NCBI RefSeq assembly: GCF_008830365.1
Contig: NZ_WBKI01000006.1
Span: 173,959-237,958, forward strand
Direction: 5' to 3'
Source: Serratia proteamaculans
GTDB taxonomy: Bacteria > Pseudomonadota > Gammaproteobacteria > Enterobacterales > Enterobacteriaceae
DNA length: 64,000 bases
Shown here piece after piece: positions 34,567-44,202 of the stretch. The stretch's first letter is position 1. Each line of letters starts with the position of its first letter. The notes under the pieces are model-generated. The model ran no database searches, was not told where the DNA came from, and saw only the letters and a list, made by a program, of their open reading frames with translations. The position numbers and the translations under genes were made by a program.

Positions 34567-35586
34567 ATGCCTACAGGATCAGATAAAGACCCCCGCCAGC
34601 CCAACAGTGAAGCGCCGCAAAAGCCGTTGATCGCCATCAAAACCGGCCACCAGAATATTGATCGGCGCATCTCCGGTTTTTCACGCCTGGTTGAACGCAT
34701 CAAGGCCTGGCCAAGCATCGCTCACCTGCTGCGCGCCACAGAACGCTTTAACGATCGTCTGGGTAGCCAGTTCGGTGCCGCCATCACCTATTTCTCGTTT
34801 CTTTCACTGATCCCGATCCTGATGGTGTCGTTTGCCGCCGTCGGCTTTGTACTGGCATCCAATCCTGACCTGCTGACCGGGATAATTAATAAAATTGTCG
34901 GCAGCATCAGTGACCCTACGCTGGCCAGCACGCTGAAAAACACCGTCAATACCGCCATTCAGCAACGCACTACCGTCGGGCTGACCGGTCTGGCGCTGGC
35001 GCTGTATTCGGGGATCAGTTGGATGGGTAACCTGCGTGAGGCTATCCGCGCGCAATCGCGGGATGTCTGGGAACGTAATCCGCAGGATCAGGAAAAAATC
35101 TATTTCAAATACACCCGCGACTTTGTCTCGCTAAGTGGTCTGGTAGTGGCGCTGATTATCACCCTGACGCTGACTTCCATCGCCGGTTCGGCACAGTCGG
35201 CGATTGTCCGGGCGCTGGGTCTGGAAGGCATCGAGTGGCTGCGGCCGGCGATGACACTGATTGCATTGTCGATCTCCATCTTCGCCAACTACCTGCTGTT
35301 CCTGTGGATCTTCTGGATGCTGCCGCGGCATAAGCCGAAGAAAAAGGCACTGTTGCGCGGTACGTTACTTGCCGCCATTGGTTTCGAAGTGATTAAGTTT
35401 GTGATGACCATGACGCTGCCACAGGTGGCAAAATCCCCCTCCGGTGCCGCCTTTGGTTCGGTGATTGGGCTGATGGCGTTTTTCTATTTCTTTGCCCGAC
35501 TGACGCTATTCTGCGCCGCCTGGATCGCCACTGCGCAGTATAAAGAAGATAAATCCCTGCCAACGTCCGAACAATCCGCACCCTGA
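34567..35586 (+). CDS. yhjD: YhjD, YihY/BrkB-family inner membrane protein
   Basis: A 339-residue inner-membrane protein with a polar N-terminus of about 70 residues and then six or so membrane helices, as in E. coli YhjD. Family motifs are visible: AAITYFSFLSLIPILMV near residues 77-93, SGISWMGNLREAIRA, and the C-terminal FARLTLFCAAWIA. YihY/BrkB proteins have been linked to lipid or LPS export; E. coli yhjD mutations suppress loss of Kdo, but the transport role is not settled. It is followed by a terminator and then yhjE, in the E. coli order. Confidence 0.9.
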   Translation: MPTGSDKDPRQPNSEAPQKPLIAIKTGHQNIDRRISGFSRLVERIKAWPSIAHLLRATERFNDRLGSQFGAAITYFSFLSLIPILMVSFAAVGFVLASNPDLLTGIINKIVGSISDPTLASTLKNTVNTAIQQRTTVGLTGLALALYSGISWMGNLREAIRAQSRDVWERNPQDQEKIYFKYTRDFVSLSGLVVALIITLTLTSIAGSAQSAIVRALGLEGIEWLRPAMTLIALSISIFANYLLFLWIFWMLPRHKPKKKALLRGTLLAAIGFEVIKFVMTMTLPQVAKSPSGAAFGSVIGLMAFFYFFARLTLFCAAWIATAQYKEDKSLPTSEQSAP

Positions 35587-35600
35587 AGCAATGCAATCAT

Positions 35601-35629
35601 ACCGGCCACTCTCTGGTGGCTGGTTTTTT
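35601..35629 (+). terminator. Terminator of yhjD
   Basis: ACCGGCCAC and GTGGCTGGT arms with a TCTCTG loop and a TTTTT tail. Confidence 0.85.
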
Positions 35630-35914
35630 ATTCCAACTTTAAGCCAAAAAACCAGCATATAAAACCAAAAATCCACCATCACACCTGCCAAACCCAGCAT
35701 AACAAACTACAGACTAACTTTTCTTTCCGGCTTTTACAGATGTTCAGTCTGCGAATCATTCATTTGGCAACGTTAAAAACCACGCATAAACACACCAATG
35801 AAACATTAAGCTTTTTAACCGGTTAATTACGGCATTGTACAAAGTTTCATCATTGAAAAGGCATTTTGCTATGACTAAGATGGATTTTTACAAATTCAAA
35901 ATATAAGAAAAATT
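35630..35914. other. Upstream region of yhjE
   Basis: AT-rich DNA with no supported gene. It probably holds the yhjE promoter; no operator was recognised. Confidence 0.5.
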
Positions 35915-37237
35915 ATGCAAGCCTCCATCGCACCAACTCTGGACGCCGACGACGCGTCAACACCGGTTAACTCACGCGGAAAAGTGATTGTCGCCTCGCT
36001 GGTCGGGACCGCCATCGAGTTTTTCGATTTCTATATTTACGCCACCGCGGCGGTGATCGTATTCCCGCATATCTTCTTCCCGCAGGGCGATCCCACCACC
36101 GCAACGCTACAATCGCTGGCCACCTTTGCCGTCGCCTTTATTGCACGTCCAATTGGCTCGGCGCTGTTCGGCCACTTTGGCGATCGCGTCGGCCGCAAGG
36201 TGACGCTGGTCGCCTCGCTGCTCACCATGGGGATTTCCACCGTGCTGATCGGCCTGCTGCCAAGCTATGAAACCATTGGCATCTTCGCCCCTATCCTGTT
36301 GGCGCTGGCGCGTTTCGGTCAGGGCCTGGGTCTGGGAGGGGAATGGGGCGGCGCCGCATTGTTGGCCACCGAGAACGCCCCCCCCAAGAAGCGTGCGCTG
36401 TACGGCTCGTTCCCGCAATTGGGTGCACCTATCGGCTTCTTCTTCGCTAATGGCACCTTCCTGCTGCTCTCCTGGCTGCTGACGGACCAACAGTTTATGG
36501 AATGGGGCTGGCGCGTGCCGTTTATTCTGTCCGCCGCGCTGGTGCTGATCGGCCTGTATGTGCGGGTATCGCTGCATGAAACGCCGGTGTTCGCCAAGGT
36601 GGCCAAAGCTGGCAAGCAGGTGAAAATCCCGCTAGGCACTCTGCTGAGCAAACACCTGAAGGCAACGATCCTCGGCACCTTTATCATGCTGGCGACCTAT
36701 ACCCTGTTCTATCTGATGACGGTTTACTCGATGACCTACGGCACCACAGCGGCCCCGCTGGGGCTGGGGTACTCGCGCAACAGCTTCCTGTGGATGCTGA
36801 TGGTGGCGGTGATTGGCTTTGGCGTAATGGTGCCGATTGCCGGCCTGCTGGCAGATGCCTTTGGTCGCCGCAAGACCATGATCGTCATCACCCTGCTGAT
36901 GATCGCCTTCGCCTTCCTGTTCCCAAGCATGCTGGGCTCCGGTAACCAGGCGCTGGTGATGGGCTTCCTGCTGTGTGGCTTGAGCATCATGGGCCTGACC
37001 TTTGGCCCAATGGGCGCACTGCTGCCGGAGTTGTTCCCGACCGAAGTCCGTTATACTGGGGCGTCGTTCTCGTACAACGTGGCGTCGATCCTCGGGGCGG
37101 CAGTCGCGCCTTATATCGCCACCTGGCTGGCAACCCACTACGGTCTGTTTTATGTCGGGTTGTATCTGGCCTCCATGGCATGCCTCACGCTGATCGCCCT
37201 GTTGCTGATGAAAGAAACCCGAGACCAGTCACTGTAA
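35915..37237 (+). CDS. yhjE: MFS transporter YhjE
   Basis: A 440-residue transporter with 12 membrane helices, the same length as E. coli YhjE and very similar along the chain (VASLVGTAIEFFDFYIYATA, GDRVGRKVTLVAS, GLGGEWGGAALLATENAPPKKR). It belongs to the metabolite:proton symporter branch that includes ProP and ShiA. The substrate of YhjE is not known. The ribosome site is weak. A GC-rich hairpin follows the stop. Confidence 0.93.
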   Translation: MQASIAPTLDADDASTPVNSRGKVIVASLVGTAIEFFDFYIYATAAVIVFPHIFFPQGDPTTATLQSLATFAVAFIARPIGSALFGHFGDRVGRKVTLVASLLTMGISTVLIGLLPSYETIGIFAPILLALARFGQGLGLGGEWGGAALLATENAPPKKRALYGSFPQLGAPIGFFFANGTFLLLSWLLTDQQFMEWGWRVPFILSAALVLIGLYVRVSLHETPVFAKVAKAGKQVKIPLGTLLSKHLKATILGTFIMLATYTLFYLMTVYSMTYGTTAAPLGLGYSRNSFLWMLMVAVIGFGVMVPIAGLLADAFGRRKTMIVITLLMIAFAFLFPSMLGSGNQALVMGFLLCGLSIMGLTFGPMGALLPELFPTEVRYTGASFSYNVASILGAAVAPYIATWLATHYGLFYVGLYLASMACLTLIALLLMKETRDQSL

Positions 37238-37247
37238 CCCTTCTTAG

Positions 37248-37269
37248 GCGGCCCCTCCTGTGGGGCCGC
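37248..37269 (+). terminator. GC-rich hairpin after yhjE
   Basis: GCGGCCCC and GGGGCCGC form a perfect eight-base stem, but no T-run follows, so it is a poor intrinsic terminator. Confidence 0.4.
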
Positions 37270-37344
37270 ACTTCCCGCGTTGTTTCCTGTCATAAAATCA
37301 GACTATGCTGAATGCTTCTCCTTTCACGGAAACGGAAATCAATA

Positions 37345-38109
37345 ATGTCTCTGCGCCGCAGACTATTTTTGTACGTTGCGCCGTTGGTGATGATCGCCAT
37401 CGCGATAGCTGGGGCGCTCTGGATATGGGTGAAACCACCCCAATCGAGCGCGCTGTGGCGCATCGTCAGCCAACAGTGTCTGCCCAATCAGCAGGCGCAT
37501 AATAATCCGGCACCCTGTGCGCAGGTTGACCCACAGGCCGGCTTTGTGGTGTTCAAAGACCGCAATGGGCCGCTGCAGTATCTGCTGATGCCGAGCGCCA
37601 GAATCACCGGTATTGAAAGCCCCGAGGTGCTAGCTGCCACGACCCCAAACTTCTTTGAGCAAGCCTGGCAGGCACGGCACTTTATGGCCGATAAGTACGG
37701 CAAGGCGATCGACGACGCCAATATTTCGCTGGCGATTAATTCAGCCTATGGCCGGACCCAAAATCAGTTGCACATTCATATCTCTTGCCTGCTGCCGTCG
37801 GTAAAAACGCAGTTGGCACAGTACGCGGCGGATTACAGCGAACAGTGGGAGCCGATGCCTGGCGGCCTACTGGGCCATGATTATCTGGTGCGCCGGGTAA
37901 CGCCCGAAGAGTTACAAAAACAGGGGGCTTTCCGCCTGCTGGCAGAGGGAGTGGCACGCGCAGAGGGTCGCATGGGGAGCTTTGGGTTGGCGATGACGGC
38001 GCTGCCGGGTGGCGATTTTCTGTTGCTGGCCACCGAGCGTAGCCTGCTACCATTTACCCTGGCCTCGGCGGAAGAGATCCAGGATCATGATTGCCAGGTA
38101 CTGAAGTAA
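37345..38109 (+). CDS. cdh: CDP-diacylglycerol diphosphatase
   Basis: A 254-residue membrane-anchored enzyme (E. coli Cdh has 251). An N-terminal membrane segment (residues 5-25, LFLYVAPLVMIAIAIAGALW) is followed by the HIT-related catalytic region with QLHIHISCLLPS. It hydrolyses CDP-diacylglycerol to CMP and phosphatidate. ATG 37345 is preferred over an in-frame start at 37312 because a basic MSLRRRLFLY membrane anchor then begins the protein. It lies between yhjE and yhjG, a place where E. coli has no gene. Confidence 0.9.
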   Translation: MSLRRRLFLYVAPLVMIAIAIAGALWIWVKPPQSSALWRIVSQQCLPNQQAHNNPAPCAQVDPQAGFVVFKDRNGPLQYLLMPSARITGIESPEVLAATTPNFFEQAWQARHFMADKYGKAIDDANISLAINSAYGRTQNQLHIHISCLLPSVKTQLAQYAADYSEQWEPMPGGLLGHDYLVRRVTPEELQKQGAFRLLAEGVARAEGRMGSFGLAMTALPGGDFLLLATERSLLPFTLASAEEIQDHDCQVLK

Positions 38110-38136
38110 AAAGCCCGCGGGATATCAGCGGGCTTT
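38110..38136. terminator. Bidirectional terminator between cdh and yhjG
   Basis: AAAGCCCGC and GCGGGCTTT arms around GGGATATCA, between two convergent genes. Confidence 0.7.
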
Positions 38137-38141
38137 CGCGA

Positions 38142-40175
38142 TCATTTTTTCTGCTTCATCTGCTGCAGAATTTTCCCGCACTGGTTTTCTTCACCGCCTT
38201 CACTGGGGGAAACCAGTGCCAGCAGGGCCGCTGCCGGCGTCAGCACCACGCCCAGTGCCACCGCCGCCGCACCACGTGCAATCAGTGGGCCGGCCTTCAC
38301 ACCGGCATCCGGGTGCGCGAAGGTGCCTTTCACGTACAGCGGTGAACGCAGCGTCAGCACCCGCATGCCCTTGCTTTCCGGATCGATGGACAGGTCCAGC
38401 CGTTCCGTGGCGAAGTTGGTATTGCCGCTGATATTGATAATCGCGTTCTCGGTGTCGAACACAAACAGCCGCGGTGCCGCCACGCCGTCACGGATACCGA
38501 CATCCGCCGCCGCGCAGTTTATCCCCACGACATCGTCACCAAATAGCTGCGCCACCAGATAGTTGCCGACGTTCAACCCGAGGATTTCCATCAGGCTGCG
38601 GCTGATCACCCCGTTATTAATCACCATGCGCAGATCACCGCTGCTGGTTGCCAGCAGATCGGCCACCGAATTACCGCTGCCGGTCAGTTTGGCATCGCCG
38701 TTCAGCTGCCCCAGGCTACGTTTCATCGATCCCACATCCGGCAGCAACTGCTTGAGCTGGAATTTACGCGCATGCATATCTGCCCGCCCCTGCATCGGGT
38801 TTTTACTGCCGTCGAGACGGACAGTAGAATTGAGGTTACCGCCCGCCACGCCGAACCGCAGCGGATCCATCAGGATAACGCCGTTATCCAGTTGCAGATG
38901 GGTATAAAGATCGCTTAGCGGCAGTGAACTACCGTGTTCAATGCGTTTGGCGGTGAATTTGACGTCGGCATCCATCACCTGCCAGCTTTGGGTATCAAAT
39001 TTCTCTACCGGCAGTACTTTTCCGGCCGGCTGGCGGCTCTTCTCGCCACGACCGGCTTTTTCCGTATTGGAGTCGGCGCCAATCAGCGGGGCCAGATCGG
39101 TAAAACGCAGCTGTTTTGACAGCACTTCGCCACTCAATTTGGGGCGTGGTTTACTGGCGACATATTTCAAATCACCGTGGATATCGCTGTCGCCAATTTT
39201 GCCGTCAAATTTCTGGTACTGGAACACCGCACCGCCTTTCTCGTGCAGCCGGGCGATCAGGTGGCCATCCGTGGAGTATGGCGGGGTATTCGGCAGCAGC
39301 ACACCGGTGAGGGCATACAGATTGCCCAGGCTGTCGCCGGAGAATTTAAGCTGCAGATCCAACCCACCGAGGTTCATCGGATCGGACAGCGTACCCGCCA
39401 CGACCACCCGGGTGGAACCGGAGCGCACATCAGCCTGCAGCGGGAACGGCACCTCGGCATTTTGCAATGACAGCATGCCGCCAATCTTGCCGCTGCCCGA
39501 CAACGGCTCGCCGTTGTATTTGCCTTTCACCTTCCAGCCAAAGATATAGTCGGGAGGGATCGCTGCGCCGCCCTCTTTTTTGCCGGTCACTTCACTGAAC
39601 GGCAAAGGCTTGCCGAGCGGATCAATCTCCGCGCGAAAATCAGCCTTCAGCCTGGCGTCTTTGAAAGCAATGTGACCACGGTCGAAGACGATGTCATGAA
39701 TGTTCACCGTCCAGGCGGACGGGGGTTGGTCAGGATCACCGGCCAGGTTAAAGGTCCAGTTATTCTCACCGTTAGCCAGCCGCTGTAAACTGGCATTTGG
39801 CTGTTTGAGCCAGATACGTGGGATCAGCAACTCTTTACCCAACAGCGCCAGCGGCGAGATACTGGCCTCGACGCGTTGCAACTGCACCATGCTGTCGCCA
39901 GGAATATTTTTCGGGTTGCCCAGTACGACATCTTCAGCATGAATGCGCGGCCACGGCACCCAGGCGCGCCAGCTACCTTCCTCTTTATCGCGCGACCAGT
40001 CCACGCCCAAATCACCACGAATGGCGAACGGACGGTGTAACTCGGCCGACACCTTGTCATTGATGGTTGGTTTGAGACGGTTCCAGTCGAAGGTCAGCAC
40101 CAAGACCACCAACGCGGCGATGATCAGCAGCACAATGCCGCCAACCCAAGTGAATGCTTTTCCTGTTTTTGTCAT
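38142..40175 (-). CDS. yhjG: AsmA-family protein YhjG
   Basis: A 677-residue AsmA-like protein. ATG 40175 follows GGGAG. A single N-terminal membrane anchor (KAFTWVGGIVLLIIAALVVL) is followed by a long, beta-rich periplasmic part; the C-terminal AsmA domain holds INNGVISRSLMEILGLNVG. AsmA-type proteins are thought to bridge the envelope and carry phospholipids towards the outer membrane; a specific role of YhjG is not established. It is next to pdeH, the E. coli arrangement. Confidence 0.9.
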   Translation of the reverse strand: MTKTGKAFTWVGGIVLLIIAALVVLVLTFDWNRLKPTINDKVSAELHRPFAIRGDLGVDWSRDKEEGSWRAWVPWPRIHAEDVVLGNPKNIPGDSMVQLQRVEASISPLALLGKELLIPRIWLKQPNASLQRLANGENNWTFNLAGDPDQPPSAWTVNIHDIVFDRGHIAFKDARLKADFRAEIDPLGKPLPFSEVTGKKEGGAAIPPDYIFGWKVKGKYNGEPLSGSGKIGGMLSLQNAEVPFPLQADVRSGSTRVVVAGTLSDPMNLGGLDLQLKFSGDSLGNLYALTGVLLPNTPPYSTDGHLIARLHEKGGAVFQYQKFDGKIGDSDIHGDLKYVASKPRPKLSGEVLSKQLRFTDLAPLIGADSNTEKAGRGEKSRQPAGKVLPVEKFDTQSWQVMDADVKFTAKRIEHGSSLPLSDLYTHLQLDNGVILMDPLRFGVAGGNLNSTVRLDGSKNPMQGRADMHARKFQLKQLLPDVGSMKRSLGQLNGDAKLTGSGNSVADLLATSSGDLRMVINNGVISRSLMEILGLNVGNYLVAQLFGDDVVGINCAAADVGIRDGVAAPRLFVFDTENAIINISGNTNFATERLDLSIDPESKGMRVLTLRSPLYVKGTFAHPDAGVKAGPLIARGAAAVALGVVLTPAAALLALVSPSEGGEENQCGKILQQMKQKK

Positions 40176-40277
40176 AACGGCTCCCTGAACGCGATAACTT
40201 ACCCATAAATTGATAAGTGGCTTTACCAAGCCTAGCCGAGGATAGGCAAGAGTTCACGCTTTAGAGGGAGACAGGTA

Positions 40278-41078
40278 TCAGGCGGCAGGCATGGAAAATT
40301 GCGTAGGCAAGGTTTGCAGAGTATCGAAATGGGCCGGGTGAGACAGATAGTAACCCTGAGCAGCCAGTGCGCCGGAGCGCTGCACTAGCAACCATTCCTG
40401 CTCGGTCTCCACCCCTTCGACGATCACCCCTTCACTGTGTTGATTCATCATTTTGACCAGGGTGGAAAGCAATTGGATGCCGTCCTCTGTCTGTTTGAGC
40501 AAAGTGAAAAGCTCACGCGCCACCTTAATGTATTGATAACGCCAGGTGCTGACCGCAGAGAAGTTCGCCAGGCCACTGCCGAAATCATCCAGCCACAGCC
40601 GCTCTGCCCCGGCAATCTGCTGCAACGGGCTGTTTAACGCCATCCCTGCGTGTTCCACCAGCTCAAAGCGCAGATAGGGCATGCTGGCAATCTGCCGTTG
40701 CAACGCGCCGTGCTGCTGCAATGCCTGCAGTGCAATACCGTCGATATTGACCGAGACCATCAGCCCATGGCGACTCAGCAGCGGCTGCCAAGACTGCAGC
40801 AGTTCCAGCTGTTCCTGAATGATCTGCAGACGCTTACGGACGTCGAGGGCGGCAAAATAATGCTCCGGGGACAGTGGCTTATCCGGCGCGGCCGGATGAT
40901 AGACCGCGGTTAGCAACTCCAGCGCCAGCAAAGCGCCACAGGTGCGGTAGATCGGCTGGAAGGTGTACTGCCGTCGGCATTGCCGCCAATAATGCTGCGC
41001 CTTGATATGCGAGCATACGGCGAGGAGTGGCGCCAGCAGACCCGAAGTCATCTTGGTTGTCATTGGTACTATCGCCAT
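40278..41078 (-). CDS. pdeH: EAL-domain c-di-GMP phosphodiesterase PdeH (YhjH)
   Basis: A 266-residue, EAL-only protein similar to E. coli PdeH (255). The EAL motif reads ELL (LLALELLTAVYHP), as in E. coli PdeH; the metal-binding SVNIDG, RFELVEHAG, LDDFGSGLANFS and VIVEGVETEQEW are all kept. It degrades c-di-GMP and, in enterics, lowers it so that YcgR does not brake flagella; it is usually expressed with flagellar class III genes. No flagellar promoter was confirmed here. Confidence 0.92.
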   Translation of the reverse strand: MAIVPMTTKMTSGLLAPLLAVCSHIKAQHYWRQCRRQYTFQPIYRTCGALLALELLTAVYHPAAPDKPLSPEHYFAALDVRKRLQIIQEQLELLQSWQPLLSRHGLMVSVNIDGIALQALQQHGALQRQIASMPYLRFELVEHAGMALNSPLQQIAGAERLWLDDFGSGLANFSAVSTWRYQYIKVARELFTLLKQTEDGIQLLSTLVKMMNQHSEGVIVEGVETEQEWLLVQRSGALAAQGYYLSHPAHFDTLQTLPTQFSMPAA

Positions 41079-41206
41079 CGAAGGGAAATGAAAAGGCTCA
41101 GGCTGCAGGATCGCCCCTCAGATTTATCGGCAGCAGGCAATAAAACTTTAAGCAGCGGTGAAAGCCTTCTACATTGAATAGCGTATCCACATCCAAGGAA
41201 AAAAAC

Positions 41207-41410
41207 ATGCCCTACGTAAATATCAAAATTACCCGCGAAGGCGCGACGCCGGAGCAAAAGAAACAGCTGATCGCCGGCGTCACCCAACTGCTGGTAGATA
41301 CGCTGGGGAAAAACCCGGCCACCACCGTGGTGGTGATTGATGAGGTAGAAACCGACAACTGGGGCATCGGTGGCCACAGCGTCACCGACCTGCGTGCCGC
41401 GGTTAAATAG
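41207..41410 (+). CDS. 4-oxalocrotonate tautomerase family protein
   Basis: A 67-residue tautomerase. ATG 41207 follows AAGGA at seven-base spacing; starting here gives the catalytic Pro directly after Met (MPYVNIKITREG). The ending ATTVVVIDEVETDNWGIGG is typical of this family. Such proteins form hexamers and tautomerise 2-hydroxymuconate or related enols; the natural substrate in this bacterium is unknown. It lies alone between pdeH and kdgK. Confidence 0.88.
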   Translation: MPYVNIKITREGATPEQKKQLIAGVTQLLVDTLGKNPATTVVVIDEVETDNWGIGGHSVTDLRAAVK

Positions 41411-41429
41411 CGGGCAGAGATGGGGTCCG

Positions 41430-41457
41430 GATCGGGAAACTTTTTAGTTTCCCGATC
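41430..41457. terminator. Perfect 12-bp hairpin after the tautomerase
   Basis: GATCGGGAAACT and AGTTTCCCGATC pair perfectly around TTTT. No T-tail follows. It may end the tautomerase transcript or be a structural element upstream of kdgK. Confidence 0.45.
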
Positions 41458-41470
41458 GCGATCATAAATA

Positions 41471-41491
41471 AATTAAAACGTTGTTTTATTT
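41471..41491. promoter_or_regulatory. Candidate KdgR operator upstream of kdgK
   Basis: The 21-base stretch AATTAAAACGTTGTTTTATT(T) matches the remembered KdgR consensus (AAATGAAACATTGTTTCATTT) at about 17 of 21 positions, with the right half nearly perfect. It lies about 85 bases before the kdgK start. KdgR represses pectate and ketodeoxygluconate genes in enterics. Confidence 0.6.
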
Positions 41492-41576
41492 TCATTGACT
41501 CCCCCCGCCCCTTGCATTGAGACTGGCTGTATTTCGTCCCTATCCACCTTCTTCTTTCAGCCAGGGCTCGTTGACT

Positions 41577-42509
41577 ATGACCACCCAGAATCTTGCCGTG
41601 ATCGGCGAATGCATGATTGAACTGTCGCAGAAAGGCGCGGATCTAAGCCGCGGTTTTGGCGGTGATACCTTAAACACTGCCGTCTATATCGCCCGTCAGG
41701 TGACAGAAAGCGCGCTGCAGGTGCATTACGTGACCGCACTCGGCACCGACAGTTTCAGCCAGGAAATGCTGCAGTCCTGGCAGCAGGAAAAGGTCCACAC
41801 CCGCCTGATCCAACGGCTGGAAAACAAACTGCCGGGGCTGTACGTGATTGAAACCGATGACACCGGCGAACGCACCTTCTACTACTGGCGTAATGATGCG
41901 GCCGCTCGCTATTGGCTGACAGGCCCGCAGGCGGAGAGCCTGTGCGAGCAACTGACCCAATTCGATTATCTGTACCTCAGCGGCATCAGCGTGGCGATCC
42001 TCGACGCCGCCAGCCGCAGCAAATTGCTGGCATTGCTAAGACAGTGTCGCGCCAACGGCGGCAAGGTGATTTTCGATAACAACTATCGGCCACGCCTGTG
42101 GCAAAGCCGGGAAGAAACGCAGCAGGCTTACCGCGAGGTACTGGCCTGCACCGACATTGCCTTCCTGACCCTGGATGACGAAGACCTGCTATGGGGTAAA
42201 CTACCGCTGGAACAGGTGGTGCAGCGCACTCAGCAGCTCGGCGTAACGGAGATAGTGATTAAACGCGGCGCAGATAGCTGCCTGGTGTTCAGCGCCGAAG
42301 GCAGCGAATTTGAGATCCCGGCAGTGCGCCTGCCAAAAGAAAAGGTGCTGGATACCACCGCCGCGGGCGACTCCTTCAGCGCCGGTTATTTGGCAGTGCG
42401 TTTAACCGGTGGTGATGTCGTGCAGGCGGCGCAGCGCGGTCATCTGACCGCCAGCACGGTAATCCAACACCGCGGAGCCATTATTCCACTGGCGGCCATG
42501 CCGCAATAA
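41577..42509 (+). CDS. kdgK: 2-dehydro-3-deoxygluconokinase
   Basis: A 310-residue PfkB/ribokinase-family kinase, close to the E. coli KdgK length. It begins AVIGECMIEL, has GGDTLNTAVYIAR near residues 28-40, and the C-terminal PfkB signature DTTAAGDSFSAGYLA with the catalytic Asp. It phosphorylates KDG to KDPG, feeding pectin and hexuronate breakdown into the Entner-Doudoroff pathway. ATG 41577 gives the family start; the frame is open to 41517. A KdgR-like operator stands upstream and a terminator follows. Confidence 0.92.
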   Translation: MTTQNLAVIGECMIELSQKGADLSRGFGGDTLNTAVYIARQVTESALQVHYVTALGTDSFSQEMLQSWQQEKVHTRLIQRLENKLPGLYVIETDDTGERTFYYWRNDAAARYWLTGPQAESLCEQLTQFDYLYLSGISVAILDAASRSKLLALLRQCRANGGKVIFDNNYRPRLWQSREETQQAYREVLACTDIAFLTLDDEDLLWGKLPLEQVVQRTQQLGVTEIVIKRGADSCLVFSAEGSEFEIPAVRLPKEKVLDTTAAGDSFSAGYLAVRLTGGDVVQAAQRGHLTASTVIQHRGAIIPLAAMPQ

Positions 42510-42530
42510 TTCCTGATCTCCAAAAATGCG

Positions 42531-42558
42531 AAAGGCCAGCAACGATGCCGGCCTTTTT
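42531..42558 (+). terminator. Terminator of kdgK
   Basis: AAAGGCC and GGCCTTT arms with a partly paired loop and a run of five T residues. Confidence 0.8.
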
Positions 42559-42582
42559 ATTGGATTCGAAAACCAATCTTAA

Positions 42583-42695
42583 TACCCTATGGATTTCAAG
42601 TTGTAGCTAGACGCCAAGCTATCTCATCCCCAGGAGCTTACTTTAGGGTGTGATAGTGCAGGTAACAACGCTACAGCTTGAAAGACGACGGGTAT
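42583..42695 (+). repeat. ERIC-type element between kdgK and ilvC
   Basis: An approximately 113-base element with TCATCCCCAGGAGCTTACTT at its core and ends CCCTATGGATTTCAAGTTG and GAAAGACGACGGGTA. The right core arm is shortened (TAGGGTGTGATAG) compared with the element at 44203-44325. It abuts the ilvC stop codon. Confidence 0.8.
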
Positions 42696-44171
42696 TTAAC
42701 CTGCCACCGCGATACGTTTCATATCGGTCATATACCCGCGCAGTTTGCGGCCAACGGATTCGATTGGGTGATTGCGCACCGCTTCGTTCACGTCACGCAG
42801 TTGCGCGTTGTCTACTGAAGTACCGGCAACAGATTTACCCAAATCGCCCGCCTGCAGCGTCGTCATAAACTCTTTCAGCAACGGCACTGCCGCGTTGGCG
42901 AACAGGTAGTTACCGTATTCTGCGGTATCAGAGATAACCACGTTCATTTCGTACAGACGCTTACGCGCAATGGTGTTGGCGATCAGCGGCAGTTCGTGCA
43001 GTGATTCGTAGTAAGCAGATTCTTCGATGATGCCCGCATCAACCATGGTTTCAAACGCCAGCTCAACACCGGCTTTCACCATAGCAACCATCAGTACGCC
43101 ATGGTCAAAGTATTCCTGCTCGCTGATTTTACCTTCAAACTGTGGCGCATTCTCGAACGCCGATTTGCCGGTCTCTTCACGCCAGTTCAGCAGTTTCACG
43201 TCGTCTTCTGCCCAGTCGGCCATCATGCCACCGGAGAAAGCGCCGGAGATGATGTCGTCCATGTGTTTCTGGAACAGCGGCGCCATGATCTCTTTCAACT
43301 GCTCAGACAGTGCATAGGCACGCAGTTTGGCCGGGTTGGACAGGCGATCCATCATCAGGGTGATACCGCCCTGCTTCAACGCTTCGGTGATGGTTTCCCA
43401 ACCGAACTGAATCAGTTTTTCTGCATAAGCCGGGTCAGTGCCTTCAGCAACCAGTTTGTCGAAGCACAGCAGAGAACCCGCCTGCAGCATGCCGCACAGA
43501 ATGGTCTGCTCGCCCATCAGGTCCGATTTCACTTCGGCAACGAAGGAAGATTCCAGTACGCCCGCACGGTGGCCGCCGGTCGCAGCTGCCCAGGCCTTGG
43601 CAATCGCCATGCCTTCGCCTTTCGGATCGTTTTCCGGGTGAACCGCAATCAGAGTCGGCACGCCGAAACCACGTTTGTATTCTTCGCGCACTTCGGTGCC
43701 CGGACATTTTGGCGCTACCATCACTACGGTGATGTCTTTACGTACCTGCTCGCCCACTTCTACGATGTTGAAGCCGTGGGAGTAGCCCAGCGCCGCACCG
43801 TCTTTCATCAGTGGCTGTACGGCACGAACGACCGAGGTATGCTGCTTGTCTGGCGTCAGGTTAACCACCAGGTCTGCCTGGGGGATCAAATCTTCGTAAG
43901 TCCCTACCTTGAAGCCGTTCTCGGTCGCTTTACGCCATGAAGGACGTTTTTCGTCGATGGCTTCCTTACGCAGGGCATAGGCCACGTCCAGGCCGGAGTC
44001 ACGCATGTTCAGGCCCTGGTTCAGCCCCTGCGCGCCACAGCCGACAATCACCACTTTTTTGCCTTTCAGGTAGCCAGCTTCATCAGCAAATTCTTCACGT
44101 GCCATAAAGCGACACTTGCCCAATTGCGCCAACTGCTGACGCAGGTTCAAGGTGTTGAAATAGTTAGCCAT
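42696..44171 (-). CDS. ilvC: Ketol-acid reductoisomerase (class II)
   Basis: A 491-residue class II enzyme, as in E. coli. The Rossmann fingerprint [12 protein letters not shown] near residues 45-56 and the duplicated C-terminal knotted domains are present. It isomerises and reduces acetolactate or acetohydroxybutyrate with NADPH, the second common step of valine, leucine and isoleucine synthesis. ATG 44171 follows TGGAG at seven bases. It is divergent from ilvY, its known activator. ERIC elements flank it on both sides in opposite orientation, one just after the stop and one in the upstream region. Confidence 0.97.
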   Translation of the reverse strand: MANYFNTLNLRQQLAQLGKCRFMAREEFADEAGYLKGKKVVIVGCGAQGLNQGLNMRDSGLDVAYALRKEAIDEKRPSWRKATENGFKVGTYEDLIPQADLVVNLTPDKQHTSVVRAVQPLMKDGAALGYSHGFNIVEVGEQVRKDITVVMVAPKCPGTEVREEYKRGFGVPTLIAVHPENDPKGEGMAIAKAWAAATGGHRAGVLESSFVAEVKSDLMGEQTILCGMLQAGSLLCFDKLVAEGTDPAYAEKLIQFGWETITEALKQGGITLMMDRLSNPAKLRAYALSEQLKEIMAPLFQKHMDDIISGAFSGGMMADWAEDDVKLLNWREETGKSAFENAPQFEGKISEQEYFDHGVLMVAMVKAGVELAFETMVDAGIIEESAYYESLHELPLIANTIARKRLYEMNVVISDTAEYGNYLFANAAVPLLKEFMTTLQAGDLGKSVAGTSVDNAQLRDVNEAVRNHPIESVGRKLRGYMTDMKRIAVAG

Positions 44172-44202
44172 GGTGGTACTCCAGTTAGATGTTGTGTCGT
44201 GC

